63,246 nt of DNA from SIG480 sp045586595 (GCA_045586595.1 JAZNAQ010000053.1:1-63246), one strand, 5' to 3'. Counted from the first letter of the stretch, positions 34,451-43,509 are shown. Made by a program: numbers and translations. Notes: a model not told the origin generated them from the letters alone.

Positions 34451-34486
34451 ATATATCCCGCAGGGGGGTAGCCTTGCGGGATATAT
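34451..34486. terminator. Hairpin after rsmG
   Basis: ATATATCCCGCA (34451-34462) pairs with TGCGGGATATAT (34475-34486) directly after rsmG. There is no U-run on the minus strand, so termination here is uncertain. Confidence 0.4.
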
Positions 34487-34492
34487 GTGTAT

Positions 34493-35191
34493 TTACAGCG
34501 GTTTTGATTTTATTTTTGCAAAGCGTCGGGGGTATTTTGCAGGTGTTTCGCGTACCTTTCGTATAATAAGCGCGGTGTGAGTAATCCCCGTATCGTGTAA
34601 GGGGTAGTCAATCCTTTCCTCAAGCTCGCCGCCGAGGAGAGCAATGGCGTTTTCCGCGCGCAAAAGCTCCTCATCACAATTTGTTGATTTCATGGCGACA
34701 AACACGCCGCCGAGCTTTACAAACGGAAGTGTAAGCTCCGAGAGCATAGAAAGGTCTGCAACCGCGCGGGAGACGGCTATGTCAAAGCTCTCGCGGTAGT
34801 CTTCATTTGCCGCTTGTTCTTCTGCGCGTGCATGGACACACTCTACATTGTCAAGCGAGAGCTCGCGGCATACATCCTGAAGAAAATCAATCCTTTTAGC
34901 GAGTGCGTCGAGAAGCGTGAGCGAAATATCGTCGCGCGCAAGCCTGAGCGGCAACCCAGGAAAGCCTGCCCCGCAGCCTACGTCTATTACGCGCTTGTTT
35001 GAAAAGTCAACTACGTTAAGGAGTGCAAGAGAGTCTGCAAAGTGGCGTATGGCAACCTCGTCGGGGTCGGTTATCGCGGTGAGGTTCATTACCTCGTTTG
35101 CCAAAAGGAGCAGCTCACAGTATTTTTCAAACCGCGCCGCGTCGGCGGAGATATGAAGCCTTGAAAAAATATCGCAAAGCTTATCGGCCAT
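34493..35191 (-). CDS. rsmG: 16S rRNA (guanine-527-N7)-methyltransferase
   Basis: The 232-aa protein has the SAM-binding motif VIDVGCGAGFPGLPL (about 68-82) and the family segment NLTAITDPDEVAIRHFADSL. It methylates G527 of 16S rRNA, and loss is known to affect streptomycin sensitivity. It follows mnmG by 20 bp, a conserved pair, though here moved about 21 kb away from the origin genes. Confidence 0.94.
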   Translation of the reverse strand: MADKLCDIFSRLHISADAARFEKYCELLLLANEVMNLTAITDPDEVAIRHFADSLALLNVVDFSNKRVIDVGCGAGFPGLPLRLARDDISLTLLDALAKRIDFLQDVCRELSLDNVECVHARAEEQAANEDYRESFDIAVSRAVADLSMLSELTLPFVKLGGVFVAMKSTNCDEELLRAENAIALLGGELEERIDYPLHDTGITHTALIIRKVRETPAKYPRRFAKIKSKPL

Positions 35192-35211
35192 ATTTATATA
35201 TACTCCCCTTC

Positions 35212-37074
35212 TTATTTCTTAAGATATAAAAGCAGTGATGCGATGTCGGCGGGGCTTACCCCCGATATGCGCGATGCCTGCCCGACTGACTTCGGGCGGA
35301 TTTTTGAAAGCTTTTGCCTTGCCTCAGTGCGAAGGCCCGAAAGCGACATATAATCTATATCATCAGGCAGAACATGAGCCTCAAGCTTTTTAAACTGTTC
35401 TATCTGTGCGCGCTGGCGCTTTATGTAGCCGTCGTACTTGAGTGAGATTTCAACCTGCTCGCACACGTCATAAGAAAGAGGCTGTCTTGTCTTGTCAAAC
35501 GGAGCGACAAGCGCATATGAAAGCTGCGGGCGGCGGATCAGGTCTGCAACAGATGCACCCGTTACGAGCGGGGTTGTGCCGTGAGAGGTGAGAAACGCAT
35601 TTACCTCATCACTCGGCGGAACTATCATCTTTTCAACTCTGCGAAGCTCGGCCTCTGATGCCTTTTTCTTGTTTAACATCCGCTCATACTTTCCGTCCGA
35701 CACAAGCCCTATCTCATGACCGAGCGAGGTCAGGCGCAAATCTGCGTTGTCCTGACGGAGGTACAGGCGGTATTCTGAGCGTGAGGTCATCATACGATAC
35801 GGCTCGTTTGTGCCTTTTGTCACGAGGTCGTCTATAAGGGTTCCGATATACGCGTCTGAGCGGTCGAGAATAAACGGCGCGCGGCCGAGTATTTTGTGCG
35901 CTGCGTTAATGCCCGCAATAAGCCCCTGTGCGGCGGCTTCCTCATACCCCGATGAGCCGCAGAATTGCCCCGCGCCATATAGCCCCGATATTGCTTTAAC
36001 CTCAAGGGTAGCTGAGAGAGCAAGCGGGTCTATGCAGTCATATTCAATAGCGTAGGCAAAGCGCATAATCTGTGCGCGTTCAAGCCCGCGTATAGAGTGA
36101 ACTATAAGAAGCTGTATGTCCTCAGGTAGTGAGGATGAAAGCCCCTGAATATACATTTCATCTGTGTTCAACCCCATCGGCTCTATAAAGAGCTGGTGAC
36201 GCTCCTTTTCGGCAAAGCGCATAACCTTGTCTTCAATAGATGGGCAGTATCGCGGCCCTACACCCTCAATGTTGCCCGAAAATAGCGGAGAGCGGTGAAG
36301 GTTTTCGCGTATAATGCGGTGTGTGTCTGCGTTTGTGTATGTGAGGTGGCACATAGCGCGGTTTTCTATCTTTTTATCGGTATCAAACGAAAAAGGATAG
36401 ATGTCCTCATCGCCAGGTTGCGGCTCCATAGCATCAAAGTCAACCGTTTTTGCGTTGATGCGCGGCGGCGTTCCCGTCTTGAAACGGCGAAGCGGCAGCC
36501 CTAGAGAGAGCAGGTTTTTGGTAAGCTCGGTTGCGGCAAACATGCCGTCGGGCCCGCCCTCGCGCGAGCTTTCGCCGACCGTTGTTTTGCCACCAAGGTA
36601 TGTGCCCGTTGCGATAATCGCGGCAGCGCATATGTACTTGCCGCCGGTTGCGGTAAGTACATGGGATACCGCACCGTCAGTCACGCCTATTTCTGTGATT
36701 TCCGCCTGAATGAGGTCGAGGTTTTCGCACGCCTCGAGTGCCGATTTCATACGAGCCTGATACGCGCGGCGGTCTGCCTGCGCGCGCAGCGAATACACGG
36801 CAGGGCCCTTGCCGCGGTTTAACATACGGTACTGTATGCAGGTATCGTCTGCGGCTTTTCCCATTTCACCGCCGAGCGCGTCAATCTCGCGCACAAGATG
36901 CCCCTTTGCAGTGCCGCCGATGGCGGGGTTGCAGGGCATGTTGCCAACCGAGTCAAGGTTTATCGCAAAGCACACAACTCGTGCGCCGAGCCTTGCCGCC
37001 GCGAGTGCGGCCTCAATGCCCGCATGACCTGCGCCGATAACCGCAATATCATATTTTCCTGCAATATATTCCAT
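35212..37074 (-). CDS. mnmG: tRNA uridine-5-carboxymethylaminomethyl modification protein MnmG
   Basis: The 620-aa FAD protein begins with the dinucleotide motif VIGAGHAGIEAALAAARLG and continues through GNMPCNPAIGGTAKGHLVRE, both hallmarks of MnmG. It forms cmnm5U34 in tRNAs with MnmE. Of two ATGs six bases apart, the inner one (37074) is better spaced from AAAGGA. mnmE, usually next door, is not in this window. It lies 24 bp downstream of the CYTH gene. Confidence 0.95.
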   Translation of the reverse strand: MEYIAGKYDIAVIGAGHAGIEAALAAARLGARVVCFAINLDSVGNMPCNPAIGGTAKGHLVREIDALGGEMGKAADDTCIQYRMLNRGKGPAVYSLRAQADRRAYQARMKSALEACENLDLIQAEITEIGVTDGAVSHVLTATGGKYICAAAIIATGTYLGGKTTVGESSREGGPDGMFAATELTKNLLSLGLPLRRFKTGTPPRINAKTVDFDAMEPQPGDEDIYPFSFDTDKKIENRAMCHLTYTNADTHRIIRENLHRSPLFSGNIEGVGPRYCPSIEDKVMRFAEKERHQLFIEPMGLNTDEMYIQGLSSSLPEDIQLLIVHSIRGLERAQIMRFAYAIEYDCIDPLALSATLEVKAISGLYGAGQFCGSSGYEEAAAQGLIAGINAAHKILGRAPFILDRSDAYIGTLIDDLVTKGTNEPYRMMTSRSEYRLYLRQDNADLRLTSLGHEIGLVSDGKYERMLNKKKASEAELRRVEKMIVPPSDEVNAFLTSHGTTPLVTGASVADLIRRPQLSYALVAPFDKTRQPLSYDVCEQVEISLKYDGYIKRQRAQIEQFKKLEAHVLPDDIDYMSLSGLRTEARQKLSKIRPKSVGQASRISGVSPADIASLLLYLKK

Positions 37075-37098
37075 AATCATAGTCCTTTTATTATAGAG

Positions 37099-37698
37099 TT
37101 ACAATAAATGCCCCGCCATTATTGCCCGTGCGTATTTTGAACGCGTTTCGGGGACAAGCCCGAATTTTTCTGCAAGCTTTTCGCCAAAGAAAACAAGCTC
37201 TCCGGCACTTCCCTGCCGAAGCTCAAGCTCAACCTCACAAAAGCGGGTGTTCTCTCCGAAATATCCGTCGTCATATGAGAGCATAAAAGAAAATCCGTCG
37301 TACGGCGTCATAAGGCACTCATGTCTGACAAAGCGCACGCTTGCAACTGTTATAAGAGAAAGTCCGACGAGCTTCGATGTCGGCGCGCCGACATCTGAGA
37401 GAAGCCGTGCTGCGTTTTTTATGTCGCCTGACTTAACGCTCCACTCACCGCGGACTGAAAGCGCACCGTCAGAGCTTTTACCGCACTTTGCATATATCAC
37501 GCTTTCGCCGTTCTCAAAGCGTCGGCGGAGGGTTACCCCCTGTTTTTTTGCATCGCCGTCTAACGTGTCAAGATATTCGGTGTGCATTTCTAACTTATTA
37601 AGTTCTGAGCAATACGGCGCGACCAACTTGTCTGAAAACAGCAGGTTCAAAGAAAAGCCGTCACGAGGGGTATACTTGAGCTCGGTTTCGCACGCCAT
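37099..37698 (-). CDS. CYTH-domain protein (putative triphosphate hydrolase)
   Basis: The 199-aa protein shows the CYTH ExExK signature as ETELK near the N-terminus. It also has basic and acidic strand residues expected of the triphosphate tunnel: GVTLRRRF, VIYAKCG, CEVELELR and RSKYARA. CYTH enzymes act on inorganic triphosphate, thiamine triphosphate or ATP; which one cannot be told. Its ATG overlaps the stop of the upstream P-type ATPase gene (TAATG), with GGGGAGG inside that gene, so the two are translationally coupled. This pairing is unusual and may mean a shared function. Confidence 0.75.
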   Translation of the reverse strand: MACETELKYTPRDGFSLNLLFSDKLVAPYCSELNKLEMHTEYLDTLDGDAKKQGVTLRRRFENGESVIYAKCGKSSDGALSVRGEWSVKSGDIKNAARLLSDVGAPTSKLVGLSLITVASVRFVRHECLMTPYDGFSFMLSYDDGYFGENTRFCEVELELRQGSAGELVFFGEKLAEKFGLVPETRSKYARAIMAGHLL

Positions 37699-39932
37699 TA
37701 CCTGCGCCTCCCCAAGAAGCGAAGCGGCAAAACCAAAAGCAGTTCGCCGAGCGCAAGAAGTGCGAAGGTTGCCCACTGAGCGATGAAGAGGCTCTCTGTT
37801 CTTATCCCTGCAACCCTGAAGGCTACAAGAGCAATAACCCCAAGCAACACGCCCCAGATATAGTTTAGGCGCAAATCACGCTTTTGTGAAAGGGTATCTC
37901 TTGAAGCGAGCCAGAGAGCAGGCAAAGTATCTGTTATAAGGTTTATAAGAAGAATCTGCGACGGCGTAAGCGGAAAACCGAAGCCGAGCGCAACAGAGAG
38001 AAGTACGCAGATAAGCTCCGCGCTGTTTGCCACGGCAAGGTAGGTAACCGCATTTTTTATGTTTCGGCGTATAATCTTTCCGCGCAGTATTGCCTCATCT
38101 GCAGAAGCAGAGCCGTCATAAATAACGTCTGATGCGTCCTTTGCCGCATCTTCGGATCGGGTGTCAGAAAGGCCTATGTCTGATGCATCCAGCGCAGGCG
38201 CGTCAGACAGCCCGTCGCCGACGGTTGCAACACACTCCCCGCTTGCTTTGAGTGTCTTTATTATACGCACCTTATCCTGCGGGCGGAGAGAGCAGAAAAC
38301 AAATGTGTTAGAAAGGCATGAGCGTAAGGCCTCATCGTTCATGAGCCCAACCTCTCTGCCGCAGATTATGTTTTCACACGGGAGCGCGAGCGCAGCCGCG
38401 CCGAGTTTTGCCTTTTCGGCATCGTTTTCGGTGAGGAGATATACGCGAACCCCTGCTCTTGCGAGCTTTTCGGTGTCGGGGGTCTCGGGCTCAAACTCCT
38501 CGGCACGGGTTGCCGCAATACCGAGGAAAATGAGGTTTGTATCACACGGGACATCGTCTCCCGAGCGGAAACCAACAGCCGTAAGAGCATAGCCTTCATC
38601 GGCAAACGAAGAGATGCAGGAGCGGATTTCCTCGCGGTCAGACTCAGTGAGAGTGCGAATGTGACCGAGTTCCCAGATTTTTACCGAGCGCGAGAGAATT
38701 TCTTCTGCATCGCCGCCTGTGTATGATATGGTTGTGCTCTCGGCGCGGTGGAGAGTGGTTGTTACCTCACCGACAAGCTCACCGATTTTAGGAAAATCTG
38801 AAATTATTTTTTCGGAGTCGCACTTATGAGATGCATACGCGCGAAGTGACGGGTCAGAAAGCTCACACAGAAGAAGCCCGTCGAGAAATGGGACGGTGTC
38901 CTCCTCCTGAGGGGTGCGTATTCTGCCGTTTGTATATGTTGCAGCTACGCCGATTTTCGGTATGTCGGTACATAGCACCGAGACCTCGCCGAGAGCTTCG
39001 ACGGAGCGCATGGTTTTTGCATTAAAGCCGCACGCCTTTAGCTCTTTTGCCCCGCGAGAAAGGGATACGAGCGCAGTTGTAAAAACGCCCTCTGGGATTA
39101 CGGCAACGGCAAGCGCAAGCGATGAAACGAGTGTTGGCACAAAGCCTGTATCACGGATAATACCCGCCGCAAAAACGCCTATGCACGCGACAAAGGTTAT
39201 GAGAGTAAGCCTTTTAGAGAGCTTTTCAAGCCGTGAAAAAGTTGGCGAGCCGTCCTTTTCGGGCACATCGAGCGGGAGTGTGAGCCTGCTCATCTCGGTA
39301 GACATGCCTGTTGCCGTAACAACGCCGTCTGCCCTGCCGCGCAGAACAACCGTACCCTCAAAGGCGCAGTTGTCGCGAAGCTCTATGGGCACATCGCCCG
39401 GGATAATCTCGTCGCAGTTTTTCTCAACCGATGCTCTGCCCGTAAGCGCGGATTCATCTATAACGAGCCCCTCGCTTGTTATGAGGCGCAGGTCTGCAGG
39501 CACAACGCGACCGGGCTTTATTGTAACAACGTCGCCGACAACAAGCTCGTCGGATGCAAGCTTCATCTTTGCGCCGTTTCGAAGCACGATTGCGTGAGTT
39601 ACCGATGCGTTTATCGTCAGGTCGAGAATTCTGAGCCCGCGCCGCTTACACTCTGCGGAATATACTGTATGAAGCACTATCACCGCGAGAATGAGAAGGC
39701 TCTCCAAAACCCCGCCGAGAAGCGCCGAGAGCGCGGCGGCGATGAGGAGCAGGTATATTACAGGCCGCGCGAGACCCAGAGCGGCAAGCTTAAAAAACGA
39801 TGAGCCGTCAGAGTGTGTTTTTTCGCTTGCGACCCGAAGGCTCGCTTCCTTATCCGAAAGGCCTGTTTCTGGGTTTACATCAAGAGATTTTAATGTTTCT
39901 TCTATACTTAGCTTATGGTACAAATCAATCAA
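37698..39932 (-). CDS. P-type ATPase homologue with degenerate catalytic motifs
   Basis: This 744-aa protein aligns end to end with calcium-type P2 ATPases: N-terminal cation ATPase region, A-domain, M4 with PEGV (280-283), P/N-domains and C-terminal helices with NLITD (664-668). Its catalytic motifs are altered. TGES is TGRA (164-167), DKTGT is D323-IPKIG, the KGAPE motif is TGGDAEE (405-411), TGD is TEND (501-504), and GDGxND is GDGLSD (572-577). The phosphorylatable Asp remains but its essential neighbours do not. The frame is intact on both sides of each change, so this is not a frameshift. It is probably a pseudoenzyme with a sensing, scaffold or leak role. The start is TTG at 39932, or a second TTG nine bases in with better spacing. 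Confidence 0.85.
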   Translation of the reverse strand: MIDLYHKLSIEETLKSLDVNPETGLSDKEASLRVASEKTHSDGSSFFKLAALGLARPVIYLLLIAAALSALLGGVLESLLILAVIVLHTVYSAECKRRGLRILDLTINASVTHAIVLRNGAKMKLASDELVVGDVVTIKPGRVVPADLRLITSEGLVIDESALTGRASVEKNCDEIIPGDVPIELRDNCAFEGTVVLRGRADGVVTATGMSTEMSRLTLPLDVPEKDGSPTFSRLEKLSKRLTLITFVACIGVFAAGIIRDTGFVPTLVSSLALAVAVIPEGVFTTALVSLSRGAKELKACGFNAKTMRSVEALGEVSVLCTDIPKIGVAATYTNGRIRTPQEEDTVPFLDGLLLCELSDPSLRAYASHKCDSEKIISDFPKIGELVGEVTTTLHRAESTTISYTGGDAEEILSRSVKIWELGHIRTLTESDREEIRSCISSFADEGYALTAVGFRSGDDVPCDTNLIFLGIAATRAEEFEPETPDTEKLARAGVRVYLLTENDAEKAKLGAAALALPCENIICGREVGLMNDEALRSCLSNTFVFCSLRPQDKVRIIKTLKASGECVATVGDGLSDAPALDASDIGLSDTRSEDAAKDASDVIYDGSASADEAILRGKIIRRNIKNAVTYLAVANSAELICVLLSVALGFGFPLTPSQILLINLITDTLPALWLASRDTLSQKRDLRLNYIWGVLLGVIALVAFRVAGIRTESLFIAQWATFALLALGELLLVLPLRFLGRRR

Positions 39933-39955
39933 CTCCGTACTTTTTCCTACTATAA

Positions 39956-39984
39956 ATTATAAGGGTAAAAAGAAAGGGTGTCAA
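39956..39984 (-). promoter_or_regulatory. Promoter of the P-type ATPase-CYTH-mnmG-rsmG operon
   Basis: On the minus strand TTGACA (39979-39984) and TATAAT (39956-39961) are 17 bp apart. Confidence 0.8.
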
Positions 39985-40010
39985 GAATATGATTAGGGGA
40001 AAGATTAGAG

Positions 40011-40121
40011 GGTCCAGGGCAAAGCCCTGGTCGATTCAAGGGGGATTAAAAGGGGGAAAATCGAAATTCCCCCTTTTGTTTTGCTACTTTTGCAATCAAA
40101 AGTAGGCCTGCCCGGCAGGGC
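40011..40121. repeat. Family-1 intergenic hairpin repeat, copy 4
   Basis: The copy has the same order as copy 3: CCAGGGC/GCCCTGG, GGGGGAAAATCG with its complement, CTACTTTTG/CAAAAGTAG, and GCCTGCCCGGCAGGGC. It sits between the divergent ATPase operon and sleB. The remaining 40122-40234 is AT-rich and shows no promoter I can assign with confidence. Confidence 0.9.
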
Positions 40122-40234
40122 AAGCATATTAAAAAGCAGATGTAAGCAGCATCATAAAATAAAATGATTTTTTGTATACGCAATAATATTTTTGGTTAAA
40201 ATACAAAAAAACACATCAGGGGAGGTCTTAAAAA

Positions 40235-40894
40235 ATGAAGAAAAAAAACAAGAGGCTAAAAAGCACATTGATAGTTATATGTGTTGTTATATTTGCCGCC
40301 GCAACCGCATACGGTGCGAGCGTTTATAAGCGCGGCTCACGCGGTGAGACAGTAAGAGAAATTCAGAATGTTCTGTTATCCGAGGGGCTGTATGACGGCA
40401 ACGCCGACGGAATTTACGGCGAAAAAACCGAAAGAGCGGTCAAAAGCTATCAGGCCAACCACGGGCTTGCAGTTGACGGCATTGTAGGCGAGAATACCCT
40501 TGCCGAGATGGGCATTGGGGGCTCTGCCGCTCAGGATGCGTATGCAAACGATTTGTATTTGCTCTCGCGAATAATCTCTGCCGAGGCTCGAGGCGAGCCG
40601 TATATCGGACAGCTTGCGGTCGGTGCGGTTGTTTTAAACCGCGTAAAGCACCCGTCTTTTCCAAACACAATAGCGGGCGTTATATATCAGAACGGCGCGT
40701 TTTCAGCTCTCAGTGACGGCCAGTTTGACGAGCCTGTTTCAGAGGAGTCGCGCCGCGCTGCAAGAGATGTGCTAAACGGTGTAAACCCAGTATCTGATGC
40801 CATATATTATTACAACCCGAATACTGCTACAAACAAGTGGATTCGCTCCAGACCCGTAATACGGACAATCGGCGCACATGTGTTCTGCACATAA
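40235..40894 (+). CDS. sleB: Spore cortex-lytic enzyme SleB-like cell-wall hydrolase
   Basis: The 219-aa protein has an N-terminal hydrophobic signal or anchor (about 9-28), a peptidoglycan-binding domain (about 32-92, with two YG-type half repeats) and a C-terminal Hydrolase_2 domain (about 108-219). The likely catalytic Glu lies in IISAEARGEPYIG. SleB is a lytic transglycosylase that degrades spore cortex during germination, so the host probably sporulates. Usual partners ypeB and gerQ are not adjacent. The ribosome site is GGGGAGG. Confidence 0.88.
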   Translation: MKKKNKRLKSTLIVICVVIFAAATAYGASVYKRGSRGETVREIQNVLLSEGLYDGNADGIYGEKTERAVKSYQANHGLAVDGIVGENTLAEMGIGGSAAQDAYANDLYLLSRIISAEARGEPYIGQLAVGAVVLNRVKHPSFPNTIAGVIYQNGAFSALSDGQFDEPVSEESRRAARDVLNGVNPVSDAIYYYNPNTATNKWIRSRPVIRTIGAHVFCT

Positions 40895-40929
40895 AAAACC
40901 ACTCTGCTCAAAAGCAGAGGGGTTTTTTT
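40893..40929. terminator. Bidirectional terminator between sleB and the lipoprotein gene
   Basis: AAAAAACC and CTCTGC (40893-40907) pair with GCAGAG and GGTTTTTT (40914-40928) around a 6-nt loop. It overlaps the last codons of both convergent genes. Confidence 0.85.
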
Positions 40930-41878
40930 AATACTCTGATATTTCCGTGTTTATTATAGATAAGAAAGAAGACGCGTTGTCAGAAAGGGCGTAGGTGAAT
41001 TCACCACGTGCAATTTTTTGTGCGCCCTCATAGTCGCCACGGTTTACACATTCTTCAGCCCTGTTGCATGCATCAACTACTTTTTCTGCCTCGGCGATTA
41101 TTTTGTCCCACTCATAGTCATAAAGCTCGCTCTCTTCGCGTTCATAATTTATGATATTTTCCAATTCTGTGCGGATGGTAACTGAGGCGTTAAGAGCTTC
41201 GGTTTTATACCGCTCGTCTTTTGTAGTAAGATAGTTGTTAAGTGAGTGGTTCGCATAGTTTGCGTCGGTTATATACTGCATTGAAGTGGCATATTTGAGA
41301 AGTGTGGTGTAGCGGCTGGACATACGCGTGAGTTTTGAGTATATACCGTCGTCTATGCGTATTGAGCCCATGACCGACATGAAGGTTTCGTCCTCCTCTG
41401 TAAAATCTTCGTCGGTAGAGGTGAACGCAAAGCGATAGAAGCCGTTAACGCCCTTGACTATAAAGTCAACGGTGGTTTTTCCGTCCTTACGGCTGATGAG
41501 CTTATATCCGGTACTCTTTCCGTATTTCACGTTGCCGCTCTCTTCGTTCTTTTCAAGGCGGAGAATTTCGTCAACATATTCCTCGGGAGTAAGGATGCTG
41601 TTGTTTTCAGTATCGGGTACATACACACTCACAACGTTGCCGTCGCCCTCGAAAGTTATATAGCCGTCGAGGTCAAGGTTGCCGATTCTTTCATATGTTT
41701 CGGGGTATTCAATAATAATCCCATAGAGGCGGTTTTCATATCTTGCAGACTCAACGGTTTCGTATTCAATCGGGTGAAAGCTTGTGCCCGAGATATAATC
41801 CTCCTCGTTGGGAGTACATGCACCCAGCGAGAGTATAAATACAAAGGTAAGCGCAAAAAACAATATTCTTTTCAACAT
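40928..41878 (-). CDS. Lipoprotein of unknown function
   Basis: The 316-aa precursor has a signal ending LGAC, with the lipidated Cys at residue 21. The middle part (about 60-190) reads like the PsbP/DUF1795-type fold (YGIIIEYPETYERIG, then SVMGSIRIDDGIYS). The C-terminal part (190-316) is helical and charged. I cannot name a function. It starts five bases downstream of comM, with GAGGAG located in the end of that gene, so the two are co-transcribed. An in-frame extension upstream was rejected because it runs inside comM. Confidence 0.75.
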   Translation of the reverse strand: MLKRILFFALTFVFILSLGACTPNEEDYISGTSFHPIEYETVESARYENRLYGIIIEYPETYERIGNLDLDGYITFEGDGNVVSVYVPDTENNSILTPEEYVDEILRLEKNEESGNVKYGKSTGYKLISRKDGKTTVDFIVKGVNGFYRFAFTSTDEDFTEEDETFMSVMGSIRIDDGIYSKLTRMSSRYTTLLKYATSMQYITDANYANHSLNNYLTTKDERYKTEALNASVTIRTELENIINYEREESELYDYEWDKIIAEAEKVVDACNRAEECVNRGDYEGAQKIARGEFTYALSDNASSFLSIINTEISEY

Positions 41879-41882
41879 AATA

Positions 41883-43400
41883 TCACTCCTCTTCGCGGTC
41901 AAGTGAACGGTATTGTATTGCTTCTGCAATGTGTTCAGGCATAATGATGTCTGACTCAGCCATATCGGCAATCGTGAGCGCAATTTTTAAAATCTTGTCA
42001 TATGAGCGGCCTGTAAGCCCCAGTGCGTCAAACGCACTCTTTAAAAGCGCCTCGGCCTCATCTGAAAGAGTTGCAAGCTCATGAAGCTTTTTCGGTGTAA
42101 GGTGAGCGTTGCAGCCCACACCGCGGGCTCTTGCTCTCGCTCTTGCGCGGTTTACGCGTTCTCGGATTGCCGAAGAAGGCTCGCTTGTTTCTTTTTTCGA
42201 CATATCGTCGTAAGTCACACCCGGAACATTTATATGAATATCTATTCTGTCCATAAGGGGCCCTGAGACTTTGCCTCTGTAATTTGCTACAGATTGCGGT
42301 GAACATGTGCATACATGATTGCCGCTCTGATAGCCTGAACAACCGCATTTGCAGGGGTTCATTGCACAGACGAGCATAAATCTTGCGGGGTAAGTTGCTG
42401 TGCCTGCAACGCGGGAGATAACAACCTCACCTGTTTCCATCGGCTGGCGCAGAACCTCAAGCGCGTCGCGGCGAAATTCGGGCAGCTCGTCTAAAAACAG
42501 AACTCCGTTATGGGCAAGCGACAGCTCACCCGGTCGAAGAGAAGAGCTCCCGCCCGAAAGGCTTATCGCCGACGTGCTGTGGTGCGGTGAGCGAAACGGC
42601 CTGTTTACAAGAAGCGGTTGTTCAGCAGACACAAGCCCGACAAGAGAGTGCATCTCTGTAGATTCAAGAGCCTCCTCACGCGTCATATCGGGGAGAATTG
42701 AGGGAATGCGCGCTGCGAGCATGCTCTTACCGGAGCCGGGTGGGCCAATCATAAGAATGTTGTGGCCGCCTGCCGCGGCAACCTCAAGCGCACGCTTTAC
42801 ATTTTCCTGACCGCGAACGTCCGAAAAGTCGGGGGCGCAGGAGGTGTCGGGAGCACACGGGAGAGCCTGTGTCTCACGTGGGAGTTCTGAGTCGCCGTTT
42901 ATATGGCGGATAATTTCCTCGGCAGATGAAGCGCCGTATACCGCAAGCTCATCGCCGGCAAGGGCTGCTTCTCTGGCGTTTGCTTTCGGCACGAACAGAT
43001 GTTTTATGCCTGCAGCCTTTGCCGCAAGCGCCATGGAAAGGACACCGCGCGCGGGGCGAAGCTCGCCGCCGAGAGAAAGCTCGCCGACAAACGCTGAGGC
43101 CTCGGCTACTTGCTTTATTTTTTCTGCCGCCTGTAGTACTGACAGAAGGACGGGCAGGTCATATATCGCGCCCTCTTTTTTTGTGCCTGCGGGGGCAAGG
43201 TTTACGGTTATTTTCGATTCGGGGAACTTAACTCCGAGGCTTTTGGCAGTAGCCTTTACGCGGTCGCGCGATTCGCGGACCGAGGCATCGGGCAGGCCGA
43301 TGATTTCAAACGACATCAGGCCGCCTGATATAACACACTCAGCCCTGACGACAAAGCCTCTTGAGCCATTCAGACCCAAGGTATATACGTTTGACAACAT
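41883..43400 (-). CDS. comM: YifB/ComM-type Mg-chelatase-like AAA+ ATPase
   Basis: The 505-aa protein has the N-terminal Lon-like ChlI domain (MLSNVYTLGLNG..., then GLPDASVRESRDRVKATA), Walker A GPPGSGKSMLAAR (about 220-232), Walker B LFLDELPEF, and a zinc-like AMNPCKCGCSGY. ComM is a hexameric branch-migration helicase used in natural transformation of Gram-negatives; Firmicute relatives are less studied. The symbol is by homology. It is the first gene of a two-gene unit. Confidence 0.9.
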   Translation of the reverse strand: MLSNVYTLGLNGSRGFVVRAECVISGGLMSFEIIGLPDASVRESRDRVKATAKSLGVKFPESKITVNLAPAGTKKEGAIYDLPVLLSVLQAAEKIKQVAEASAFVGELSLGGELRPARGVLSMALAAKAAGIKHLFVPKANAREAALAGDELAVYGASSAEEIIRHINGDSELPRETQALPCAPDTSCAPDFSDVRGQENVKRALEVAAAGGHNILMIGPPGSGKSMLAARIPSILPDMTREEALESTEMHSLVGLVSAEQPLLVNRPFRSPHHSTSAISLSGGSSSLRPGELSLAHNGVLFLDELPEFRRDALEVLRQPMETGEVVISRVAGTATYPARFMLVCAMNPCKCGCSGYQSGNHVCTCSPQSVANYRGKVSGPLMDRIDIHINVPGVTYDDMSKKETSEPSSAIRERVNRARARARARGVGCNAHLTPKKLHELATLSDEAEALLKSAFDALGLTGRSYDKILKIALTIADMAESDIIMPEHIAEAIQYRSLDREEE

Positions 43401-43429
43401 AATTTATAAATCCCCACCTTTGTTCTATA

Positions 43430-43458
43430 ATAATACCATGTTTTAAGTATTATTACAA
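43430..43458 (-). promoter_or_regulatory. Promoter of comM
   Basis: On the minus strand TTGTAA (43453-43458) and TATTAT (43430-43435) are 17 bp apart. It is a moderate match. Confidence 0.5.
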
Positions 43459-43470
43459 GAGAAATAAAGA

Positions 43471-43498
43471 CTCCCCCGAATTGTAATAATTGGGGGAG
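43471..43498 (-). terminator. Terminator of the Gld-type ABC operon
   Basis: CTCCCCCGAATT (43471-43482) pairs with AATTGGGGGAG (43488-43498) after the DUF4340 gene. A T-rich stretch follows on the minus strand. Confidence 0.75.
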
Positions 43499-43509
43499 CC
43501 GAAAGAGAT

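Noticed and set aside
38900..38990. Frameshift as cause of the missing DKTGT motif
   Set aside because: Conserved residues on both sides (VEALG..VLCTD and YTNGRI) are in the same frame, so the change is substitution, not a shift.
38914..39597. A 227-codon open frame opposite the P-type ATPase gene
   Set aside because: It lies fully antisense to a gene with clear homology, has no ribosome site and is rich in Ser/Thr/Arg, as expected of a shadow frame.
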